Origin: Chimonanthus salicifolius
Taxonomy: Eukaryota > Streptophyta > Magnoliopsida > Laurales > Calycanthaceae
Length of the DNA: 64,000 nt
Direction of reading: 5' to 3'
NCBI GenBank assembly: GCA_013350335.1
Contig: CM023537.1
Location: forward strand, 47,428,111 to 47,492,110
The number at the start of each line of letters is the position of its first letter. Position 1 is the stretch's first letter. The position numbers were made by a program, and so were the translations under genes. The notes beneath the pieces are model-generated. The model had not been told where the DNA came from. It worked only from the letters and a program-made list of their open reading frames with translations, and searched no databases. Shown here one piece after another: positions 43,830 to 53,286 of this stretch.

Positions 43830-45272
43830 TTGGCCGAATCCATCAAGGGCTAGACCTTGGATGGTATTTCATAAATGAGATAGAAAATGAATCATTGGGT
43901 TCCGCCAATTTGGATGGCCGAACCCCATGAAAAGAATGGGTTATTTGGATGGTTTTTGTAAGACAAAACCATGAACTGTTTTTGATGCTAAGTTAGATTA
44001 TGTACATGTTTTGGAAAGTTCTAAAATCATGGTTTTGAGTGTCATATGTTGGGCCATGGATTGGCTGAATATATCAAGGAATTAAACCTTGGATTAGATG
44101 GTTTAAAAGGATAAAACAATATATCACTGGGTTCGGCCATCTTGGTTGGCCGAACCCCATGAAAAGAGAGGTTTAGTTTAATGTTTAGGAAAGTCAAAAC
44201 CATGTCAACTATGGTGATTTTTACACATGTTAATTGGGTCATCTTGTGGCAGAATTAAGTAATGATGTAAAGTATGATTATGAGGTTTAAAAGATGGAAA
44301 TTTAGAGCATGGAGTTCGGCCACTTGGGATGGCCGAACCCCATGGAAATAATTGGTGAATGGTATTGTTTTTGAGGGATAAAAACCATACCATATGTGAA
44401 AATATAAAAATAGAATTAATTAACTGTATGGGATCGGAAATGGATGGTTAAATCTTGCTGTTTTTATGGCTAAGATGCAGTAGATAAATAAGGTAGAAGT
44501 GTTGGAAAAATTGCATCAAAAGAACCATAAGGTTCAGGCCATGGGAATGGCCGAACCCCATGGGTCATCTTATGGAGTTTTTATGTGATTTACTTGGAGT
44601 TATGGTTACTGTTTTGGGTCAGCCATTGGATGGCTGAACCATGTATTTATTTAGTAAAAGAGTGGAGCTTAAGTTAAGTACATAGGTTAAAATTATTGAA
44701 CCAAGGGAACCATTGGGTTCGGCCATGTGTATGGCCGAACCCCATGGACCATTTTATATGGACTGTTTTGGTTGAATCAAAAGGTTTCAAGTTTGAAGAT
44801 TATGGAACAATATGAGGTATTTAAAAGGGTTCTAAGTGAACAATTAGACAAGATATGGGTTCGGCCATATGTATGGCCGAACCCCATAGACCATGGTTAT
44901 GGTGTTGTGAATCTATTGCATAGAAATGATTAATGGTTCTAAAGTTTAAGCATGATACAATTATGAATGGATTGGTAGGGTTCGGCCAAGTTGTATGGCT
45001 GAACCCCACTAAGGTGGTTTGGTTATAGATATTGGTTTTAAGAAGATTAGCCTAGTGGCATAATTGTAAATATGAAGGAAAAGAGCAAAGGACTTGAAAA
45101 AGGGGCTCACACCAATATGGTGTGGTTCGGCCATGTAGTATGGCCAAACCCCACCAAGTGATATTTTGTGGATTGAGGTTGTCAATAAACTAATTGGATG
45201 GTGTTAATCCAAATTAAAAGAGATCAAATTAAAGTGGGTGAGGTTCGGCCATGGGTATGGCTGAACCCCACA
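43830..45272. repeat. hairpin array GGGTTCGGCCAT...ATGGCCGAACCC in LTR Z
   Basis: About eleven hairpins, near 43,899, 44,050 (weak), 44,129, 44,311, 44,536, 44,619, 44,715, 44,857, 44,979, 45,124 and 45,242. Many have arms of 11-12 bp; examples with perfect arms are 44,715-44,726 with 44,731-44,742 and 44,857-44,868 with 44,873-44,884. Spacing is mostly 80-220 bp and the spacers are unrelated AT-rich sequence. Confidence 0.88.
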
Positions 45273-45582
45273 AGATGTTTTTGGGTCTTAGATGTGAATG
45301 GACATTTAATTGATAGTATGATTTACTTACTGTTACATCACAAGGTGACGGAAGTTGAACGACATGCAAGTCGTGAGCAAGTGATGCTTTAAGAAAGAAC
45401 AAACACCGAAGCTAATCTTCGGTAGGTTTTCCACCTACTTGTAACCACAATTATGATTTGGTTTTATCATGTTTTTATGAGATATGTTGTATTTGATATT
45501 ATGTTTCAAATTGGTTTTGAATGATGAGATATGTATTTACAAATGACATACATATACATTGACATCTCATGCATGGCATGGG

Positions 45583-46005
45583 GTGATGATTATGGATTAC
45601 CTTGACTTGAGAGTCCCAATGAAAGAACACTGTGAAACAACTCAATGATGAAGTGTCTTTCCACAGGAAATGAGGATTACTGTGGATTACCTTATCGTGT
45701 GAGTCCCAATGAAAGAACACTGTGAAACAACTCAATGATGAAGTGTCTTTCCGTAGGAAATGAGGATTACTGTGGATTACCTTATCGTGTGAGTCCCAAT
45801 GAAAGAACACTGTGAAACAACTCAATGATGAAATGTCTTTCCATAGCAAATGAGGATTACTGTGGATTACCTTATCGTGTGAATCTCAATGAAAGAACAC
45901 TGTGAAACAACTCAATGATGAAGTGTCTTTCCATAGGAAATGAGGATTACTGTGGATTACCTTATCGTGCGAGTCCCAATGAAAGAACACTGTGAAAGAA
46001 CTTGA
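45583..46005. repeat. 90-bp minisatellite, about 4.7 copies
   Basis: Units begin GAGGATTACTGTGGATTACC at 45,672, 45,762, 45,852 and 45,942, exactly 90 bp apart, with a diverged partial unit before and a truncated one after. Each has CCCAATGAAAGAACACTGTG. Few differences between units point to recent expansion. It sits towards the 5' end of reverse-strand LTR Z. Confidence 0.95.
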
Positions 46006-46978
46006 TGGCTATGTATACTGGTAATGGGTGGGACTCATTACATATGCATTTACATACATAGCATTGTTTTCAGATGTTTTATTGATAATCATGTACTATG
46101 ATATATATGCATGTTTTATATAATAACCATGTGGTAGCCCTGATCGAAAATCCTATTGGGCGCATTGATCTAACAGCCCTAATTCCATCCTTAGAGGATA
46201 ATGCAGGAAATGGTAAAGGAAAAGAGAAGGTTGATGACCAGGAGGGGAGCCAAGCTTAAGCTCTTGAATGATGATTGGGATTTCTATATTACTGTTATAT
46301 TGAATACATCTTTATGGACATATAATAGATAGTATCTTTGCTATGGTTTGAATTATAGTCTTGATGTTGGATATATGAATTAAGTTATTGTGGATAAATG
46401 CTAAGTTTGAGAATAGTCTAATGAGGTTATTATGTTAAAGCAAACTTGACTTGTACTTTGCTATATGATAATGGAGCAGTCTGAGTATTGATTATAATTC
46501 TGCATATTTGACTTATTCCGCAATCAGTTATGTCTATTCCACAAGTTTTACTTAGTTCCATGTGTGGATTATTTATCGTGGGTTTAGTCCATGCACACAT
46601 GGGTTGCCAGTTAAGGGTCGGACTTAGGAAGTCCGAACTTAGCTTGCGTCGTGACGCCGCCCGCCCTTTTCCGGTGTTGTTATTCTATTATTATTTTAAA
46701 AAATTAGACTCTGATTTCTCGGAGAGGGCGGGGCATTACATCGATGTTTAGGATGTCTACATGCACGGCCAGGCAAACTTGTGTCATACCCTAGCACACG
46801 AGCCCACGTCAACCGGGCCTCCAACACATCCTCCAACCAACCCAATACAACTCTAAGGAAATTCCCTCATATGCCCAACTGCTACAGTCCACCCATCCAC
46901 GGTACACAAACTGCTCCTCAATCAGATTAGGGTCTTTAGCCCTCAACCAATCCTATACCACATCAAACCACAGCTTGT

Positions 46979-47285
46979 CCCCACCATATAGGTGTCCTAG
47001 CCTAGAATATCATACCTCAGACTGTACCCACCCTGCAGGTGTCATAGCCTGGAATACCATACCTCAGACTATACTCACCCTACAGGTGTCATAGCCTGGA
47101 CTACCATACATTAGACTGTATCCACCCTACTGGTGTCATAGCCTGGAACATCTCATCACACCACACTGTAGGCTGTCCCCACCCTATAGGTGCCATAACC
47201 TGAAACATCTCATCACACCACACCGCAGGCTATCCCCACCCTATAGGTGTCCTAGCCTAGAACATCACACCACACCATCCCTCGA
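46979..47285. repeat. tandem repeat, units of 47-57 bp, about six copies
   Basis: Units share CCCACCCTATAGGTGTC and TAGCCTGGAA-AT. They are diverged and vary in length because of a CACACCACAC insertion in later units. Located in LTR W. Confidence 0.8.
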
Positions 47286-47700
47286 CCAATGAGCGGGCGA
47301 GCACATACTTTGCCTACTCGGTCATCTGAGAATCACAAACCATACTAGAGGGAGTTGTCCCTCACCGCATCATCCCTCGACCAATGAGCGGGAGAGCATA
47401 TGCCTCAACCTACTCGGTCATCCGAGGTTCACAAATCATACCAGCGAGAGCTATCCCTCACTGCATCATCTCAAGACCAATGAGCGGGCGAGCCTATCCT
47501 CAGCCTACTCGGTCATCTGGGTATCACAAACCATACTAGCGGGAGCTGTCCCTCACTGCATGCATCCCTCGACTAATGAGCGAGGGAGCACATCCTCAGC
47601 CTACTCGGTCATCCGGGGATCACAAATCCCCTCACCACATCATCCCTTGACCAATGAGCAGGTGAGCACCTCCTCAGTCCTACCCGGTCATCCGGGGGTG
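47276..47700. repeat. tandem repeat, units of about 75-96 bp, about five copies
   Basis: Units begin CATCCCTCGACCAATGAGCG (about 47,276, 47,370, 47,466, 47,562, 47,640) and share CCTACTCGGTCATC and GGGAG-TGTCCCTCA. Located in LTR W. Confidence 0.8.
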
Positions 47701-49927
47701 CCTCATCCACCATGTACTTGGGTACCGTGACTGTAGGGGCCTCCTAGACTACCTTGGGTGAACGAACATTCAGCTTGATGGTCTCTCTAGGGCTAACATA
47801 ACTACCTCCCAATTAGTCCTTACCTGGGAGTCCCGGGCACCTTGTTTTCTAAATCAGATTACACTTCTCTCATGGGTGTGTTTGAGAAACACAAGACGGA
47901 CCGACCATTTGATCCATGAAGGGGGTACTACTACCCATTTCCAATCACAAGGTGGTCCGCATCCCAACCACGCGTCCACTGCACGGTCCCATTTAACATC
48001 CCAACCTTAACTACCTGACAAGCTAGGGGCAGTCTCTAGATCTTGATGTGGTCTAGTACCCACTCCCCACAGGCATCCCACATATGTTAGCTATATGCAT
48101 GAATAATTATCCCTACACATGTTATTAACATAGTTCATCATATAATAATCAGGTGTATACATCACTATCTATCACGGCCTGGCATGTTAACATCCAAACA
48201 TGTTATAATGTCTAGCAGTCCAAACTAATTATCACATAATCGTATAGCATATCATCAATAGAACATATCACACCATAATCAGATATACAACCATATATCA
48301 CATATTCGCACGTTGGCATCTTAACATCAATAAAAGAAAACTCCAATCATGTTACCACACAAGCAATCAATCATGACATTAGGTAGGCAACTCATATATG
48401 CCTCCACGGGCTTTAGATGCGAATGCACCCGGATGGGGACCCGCCACATAATGGTATCAACAATTCGCTTGCCGAGTGGCTCATAATACCGGGGACCCCC
48501 ATTCACCGCATTTTGTACCCGCACATTTAATAGAGTAGTAAGATGCATAGATGCATGCTAAAAGCAGTGATAGGTTCCCTCACCTGTGTTGCCTCAAAAT
48601 CCAAAGCGAGAAAGAGAGTATGCAGGGTTGAAAGGATCTCAATCTGTTGAAAAAGAACAAGGGAATAAATAATCGGGCAAAAACGGCCAAACAAAACCTG
48701 GACTGCAACCGGGTTTGAAAATGGGCCGGGCCCAAAACTGGGCTGGGCCAAAAAGAACTGGGCCAGGACAAATCTCGACCGAATAAAATTGGGCCAGACC
48801 AAATCTGGACTGGAGGGAAAATGGACTGGGCCGAACAGAACTAGGCCAGACCAGATTTGGGCCGGACCTAAATCTTGGTCGGACGGAGCCCTGGGCCTAA
48901 CCGTCAGGCCTGGTCTGCTGAGCTACAAACAACAAATTGGGCCTGGGTTGAAAATCAAATCCAGCTGAGTTGATTTAGTGACTCGATTGAGTCTCCTAAT
49001 ATCCCAGCAGAGAAGGGGAAGGGGAAGTGAAGGAAAAGGACGAAAAGAAAGGAAAAGTAGAGAGGAGGAGAGAGAGAAAGGGGAAAGTGAAGGAAAAGAA
49101 AGAAGGAAATCAGAGAGGAGGGAAAACGAGTACTTGGTATAGGTCGACGGCGGGAGAGCTGGAAACTTGGCTGTGGGGGCCCGAACCTCCGATCTGGCGA
49201 ATAGCAGATGGACGATGGCTACAATTTCAGGCGGTGGCAGCAGATGGGGAAGAAGGAGGAAGGAAATAGCAGAGAGGGAAGAGAAGAAAAACATGAGAGA
49301 AAACAAGGAAGCATCCGAGAGAGAGGAACCGCAGAAAGGGGAAGAGAAAGAGAGAGAGTAGCAGAGAAAGAGGACCGTAGAGAGAGAGAAGGAGAAGAAG
49401 GGCTTACGGCAGCACTGTTGCTACTCGCTACAGTGCCGCGAGAGAGGAAAAATATTAGGGTTTTTGAGGGTTTGAGGGTTTGGGTCTAGGGTTTAGGTTA
49501 AGTGGGGAGGGTAAAGGAGGGCCCACACGATTTTTGGATCCGATTCGGGAAAAAACCTCAAGAGGATTTATTTATTTTTTATGAAAATACACTTGATATA
49601 TGTATAAATAAACTTTTATATACTTTACTCAATTTTAAGATAAACCTCCGAACGCGCGAAAAATTGAGTTTCAAAATCGATAGTATTTTCAAAAATAAAT
49701 CTAAAATCAATTAAAATATTAGATGTCAAACATCGGCGGAGGAAATTGTGTGATTTTCAAACTTTTTGCATGATAAAATATTTAATAATTCAAAATTACC
49801 AAAGCACTCTTTGGGTCTCCAAACTTGAAACATGGCAAACTGGGGCCCACCACAGAGCTCACACTCCCCCAACTGCTACCAAACCCCTAAAATCCCGAAA
49901 AATCGGGTCGGATCATTACAAACAAAC

Positions 49928-50090
49928 ATATGAGTGAAAAACATTATGAACTAAATAAAGCATACACCAATTAAGCACATGGTACATGAAAGATGATGCA
50001 TAAAAATTCGACAATACAAGCACATATGCATCAAACAACAAGTTCATTCGACATAACATATACCAATGAAGAATCAATGAATGAATAAAC
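49928..50090 (-). repeat. direct duplication of Sirevirus internal DNA (partner 42,070-42,241)
   Basis: Shares ATGAACTAAATAAAGCATAC and GCATCAAACAACAAGTTCAT with the partner, in the same orientation, with about 6-8 differences. The corresponding part of the first Sirevirus (about 20,560-20,830) has only one copy, so the duplication belongs to this locus. Confidence 0.8.
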
Positions 50091-50403
50091 ATTTAACCTT
50101 GGAAACCCATTGTGTACTTGGAGGATGGAGGCTTAATTCTCCCAAAATATTCTAAGGTATGCTTTCCTTAGCTCAACATTTTGAGAACACAATGCACATG
50201 CACCAAGTCCAAAGAATTTGGAAAACTTGATCATGATGACTTTCACAATACCAATATCCTTGATTTTAATTTGGAGAACTTGATCATGATGACTTTCACA
50301 ATGCCAATATCCTTGATTTTAGGCATTAAGATTCAAGTTTGTTTGTTCTTGAAAGTCATGCCTCTAAGGAGCAAAAAGATTGCATTCAAACATTGTGTGA
50401 TTA

Positions 50404-50613
50404 TGTAACACCCCACCCACATAGGGGTGTGGGAAAAAATGTCCCACATCGCCCATGAGGTGGAGGGGGTGTGGGGTTATAAGAGGGTGCTCCCCTCTCC
50501 TTAGCACAGGTCTTTTGGGAGCAACAGTGGGTTGGCTCGCCAAACCAAAGCCGTGAGGGTCCGTGTGTAGGCCCAAAGCGGACAATATTGTGCTAGAGGG
50601 ACGAGTCGATACA
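50404..50613 (+). mobile_element. TRIM LTR, type A, forward
   Basis: TGTAACACCCCACCC to ...GAGTCGATACA, 210 bp, directly followed by AA and the primer-binding motif TGGTATCAGAGC. It pairs with the reverse type A LTR at 51,011-51,220. Confidence 0.9.
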
Positions 50614-50712
50614 AATGGTATCAGAGCATGGTTCAACTCTCTGCCTAATGGCGTGGGCTTGGTTGTTGTGTGTGCAGAGCCAGGGACGACTCTAGCTTTA
50701 AGGGGGTAAGAT

Positions 50713-50912
50713 TGTAAAGACCCGTCCCACTAGCACAATATTGTCCGCTTTGGGCCTACACATGGACCCGCACGGCTTTGCTTTAGCAAGCCAACCCACT
50801 GTTGCTCCCAAAAGGCCTTGTGTTAGAAGGAGGAAGGCTACCACTTATATACCAGGAATTTCTGATGCAACTAGCAATGTGAGACTTTCTTTTTTTTGAG
50901 AGGGGTATTACA
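50713..50912 (-). mobile_element. TRIM LTR, type B, reverse (inner)
   Basis: Reverse strand TGTAATACCCCTCTC to ...GGGTCTTTACA, 200 bp, containing GGTATATAAGTGGTAGCC. Its left end abuts the polypurine tract of the forward part, which is the inversion junction. Confidence 0.9.
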
Positions 50913-51010
50913 ATCTTCCCCCCTTAAAGCCATAGCCGTCCCTGGCTCTGCACACACAAAGCCAAGCCCACACCCTCAGGCAGAGAGTTAAACCATGCTC
51001 TGATACCATT

Positions 51011-51220
51011 TGTAATGACCTGTCCCGCTAGCACAATATTGTCCGCTTTCGACCTACACACAGACCCGCACAGCTTTACTTTGGCGAGCCAACTCACTGT
51101 TGCTCCCAAAAGGCCTTGTGCTATGGAGAGGGAGCACTCTCTTATAACCCCACACCCCCTCCACCTCATGGGCGATGTGGGACTTTTTTTCCCACACCCC
51201 CAAGTGGGTGGGGTGTTACA
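51011..51220 (-). mobile_element. TRIM LTR, type A, reverse
   Basis: Reverse strand TGTAACACCCCACCC to ...GGTCATTACA, 210 bp. The primer-binding motif follows on the reverse strand (51,008-50,997), exact match. Confidence 0.9.
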
Positions 51221-51354
51221 ATCCACCCCCCTTAAGACTAGAGCCGTCCTTGGTGTTGTCACGTCACACTGACAAGAGGTGTACACAAGCAACACTGCAC
51301 AAAACGGTAAAGGGCCCATACAGTTCGAGTGTTGAACCGTGCTCTAATACCATT

Positions 51355-51555
51355 TGTAACGATCCGTCCCGCTAGCACAATATTGTCTGCTTTTGGCCTA
51401 CACATGGCCCCGCACGGCTTTACTTGGGCGAGCAAACCCACTGTTACTCCCAAAAGGCCTTATGGTAAAAGGAGGAAGGCTACCACTTATATACCAGGGA
51501 ATTTCCAATACAACTAACAATGTGGGACTTTCTTTTTTTTGGGAGGGGTATTACA
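51355..51555 (-). mobile_element. TRIM LTR, type B, reverse (outer)
   Basis: Reverse strand TGTAATACCCCTCCC to ...GGATCGTTACA, 201 bp. It is followed on the reverse strand by the motif TGGTATTAGAGC (one change). TSD GATTA directly outside. Confidence 0.9.
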
Positions 51556-51560
51556 GATTA

Positions 51561-52821
51561 TTTCTCACAAATGTACCAATTTAAAGATTTAAACATTGAA
51601 TGCACACCAAAAAACTTTCGGAGAATGAAAATTTTCCTTATTTGAACATTTCTCCAACACATTTCCAATGTCAAAATGATTTTCCAAAATAATGCATTAA
51701 GACAAATGAAAGTAACAATAACACATCCCTATGATATTTTGAGGGATGAGAGAGTGTGCATTTGTGTTGCATGCAAGTTCACAAGACAACAAGTTTTACA
51801 ACTGAACCTTTGAATGCCAATGTAATCCAATACATTCACACAATTTTGTGCCATTTGAAGATTCAAACCATTTTACTAATATAGGCACAAAAACTTGGAT
51901 CTTGGATCAATATACCAATTTGAGTCCAACTAAACTTTTGATCCAATCCAATCCAATAACCTTGGGCATTTTTAATTTACCAATTTTATCAACATTGCTC
52001 TTGTGTGATGTCATATGATAAGGCATTATTAGATTTAGCAAAACATGATGCTTATGAACCACAATCATTCCTCAAGACATATACCAATGATGAGAATAGG
52101 AATGAGAGCACAAATGCACTTGACATACATTTATTTCAGATAAGATGCATGGAAATGAAGTATGAGAAAAATATGACATGCAAAAATACAACAATGATAA
52201 GAGCACATTAGATGCCATAAACACAAACACTTGCAAAAACATTTTCAAATGCACTAAGATATACCAATAATAGATCAAGAGAATGGTGCAAGAGAAGAAA
52301 TGATCACAATGTAAAGCGTACAAGTGTTTGCCGAAGTTTGTTCCCCATGTTTTTCACCAAATTTACCATTCAACTAAGGATACTCCAATTAGGTTCTAAA
52401 TTTTTAAATGGTATGTGAATGGATTACAAATTTAAGGTTTTGATCACATTTTGATCGACAATACCATTCACAAGCATCGAGCAAGTTTAATTCCACAAGA
52501 GATTCACAAATTTTGCAACTTGGAATGAAACACACTTTGTATGTGCACAAGATCATCTCCTAAACAAGATTCTACCAATACAAAATCAGAGATGAAAAGC
52601 TTATGATGCAAGCACATACAAAAGATATACATGAGGCAATGCACACCATCATTCATTCCCAAAAATACACGAATTACTTGGCATATGGAATGAGATGAAA
52701 AAAGATAAAATCCAATATTAAAGCATAAAGTGCAAGCTCACATGTAAACACACATTCCACAAATAAATAAACAAGTTTGTGAATATGGAATGCAACGCAA
52801 AAATCAGAAGAATGGTTTTTT
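51561..52821 (-). other. Sirevirus internal non-coding remnant, reverse strand
   Basis: The reverse complement of 52,440-52,530 resembles 19,321-19,410 of the first element, and the segment around 51,780-51,980 resembles 19,790-20,030. No coding signal. Confidence 0.65.
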
Positions 52822-53286
52822 AACCAAATCGTCTTGAGACCACTGATGTTTGACAGACCATTCCAAACTAGAACATTCATTTTTTCCAAACGATGCATCG
52901 CTATACCACGATTGATCTTTCCTGTCAATGACGATGTATCGTCCTGACAGTAAAATCTATGATTTTCAATATTAGGTCCATGTTCTGATTTTGGTGTCAA
53001 ACACCCATTAGGCTTACTTAGATTATCCAAATGTGAGATCTAAGCCTAGGCATGGTCATCCTAAGGTCTTGGGTTCCACCTAAAGTCATCTATGACCAAT
53101 ATACCTTGAGTGATTGTTATACACATGGTGATGTTGAATCTGCAACTTGATCTTCCATCTGTGAGTGCTTGATTCAGTCCTCATCACACATTGAGTCTTG
53201 TATTCTTGCTTCAATCTTTCAAGGCAAGGCTTCACCTAAGTCATGGAATTGACAAATAGGTTACTTGGCAAGCCGAGGCACTAACA
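52822..53286 (-). repeat. truncated 5' LTR of the reverse Sirevirus
   Basis: Only the first about 465 bp of the LTR are present (start TGTTAGTGCCTCGG at 53,286), closely matching 41,013-41,478. The rest of the LTR, the primer-binding site and gag have been deleted to its left. Confidence 0.8.

Larger units (their letters stand above)
42695..46745 (-). mobile_element. solo LTR, Gypsy-type family Z, TSD TCAAT/TCGAT
   Basis: Reverse strand: starts TGTAATGCCCCGCCC (46,740) and ends CATTGGGGTATTACA (42,700), 4,041 bp. Flanking 5-mers are TCAAT (42,695-42,699) and TCGAT (46,741-46,745), one mismatch. It shares with 21,985-25,258 the terminal sequences, the GTCACGACGCAAGC block and the GGTTCGGCCAT hairpins. 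It also has a 90-bp minisatellite. No internal domain. Confidence 0.9.
42244..49920 (-). mobile_element. Gypsy-type LTR W with primer-binding-site remnant, split by LTR Z
   Basis: Reverse strand: starts TGTAATGATCCGACCCG at 49,920 and appears to end ...GCCCCTCA at 42,313, followed by TAGTATCAGAAC (42,310-42,299), a 10-of-12 match to the tRNA-iMet primer-binding motif. About 55 bp of internal DNA follow, ending GGGTCGTTACA at 42,244. The body has two tandem-repeat arrays (46,979-47,285 and 47,276-47,700) and a purine-rich stretch (49,015-49,400) that yields long meaningless ORFs. Flanking 5-mers (GAACA, AACAA) do not match. Solo LTR Z is nested at 42,700-46,740. Confidence 0.65.
50399..51560. 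mobile_element. compound TRIM cluster with inverted parts, outer TSD GATTA
   Basis: Four TRIM LTRs and three internal regions lie back to back: forward LTR type A (50,404-50,613) with primer-binding site 50,616-50,627 and polypurine tract (AAGGGGGTAAGA); then on the reverse strand LTR B (50,713-50,912), internal, LTR A (51,011-51,220), internal, LTR B (51,355-51,555). Each internal part has the TGGTATCAGAGC motif (one copy mutated). The identical 5-mer GATTA flanks the whole cluster (50,399-50,403 and 51,556-51,560), so it appears to have entered as one unit. A and B types differ in U3 but share the 3' half. Confidence 0.9.
40256..53286 (-). mobile_element. rearranged Sirevirus-type element, reverse strand, with nested insertions
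   Basis: The 3' LTR is 40,256-41,478 and a 5' LTR stub is about 52,822-53,286; both outer start sites read TGTTAGTGCC / TGTTAGTGCCTCGG on the reverse strand. Internal DNA is left at 41,479-42,243, 49,921-50,398 and 51,556-52,821, and matches the non-coding internal region of the first Sirevirus. Primer-binding site, gag and pol are gone. The 5-mers outside the ends (CCAAA and GTATT) do not match, and the flanking DNA on each side is a different LTR family, so the two ends probably came from different insertions. Confidence 0.75.

Noticed and set aside
45583..46005. CRISPR-like array of direct repeats
   Set aside because: Units are 90 bp with no unique spacers, inside a plant LTR; it is a minisatellite.
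49027..49489. overlapping forward ORFs rich in Glu, Lys, Arg
   Set aside because: They are products of a purine-rich stretch in LTR W and occur in all three frames.
50924..51319. 131-codon reverse ORF
   Set aside because: It runs across TRIM LTR and internal sequence, including the primer-binding site; not a protein gene.
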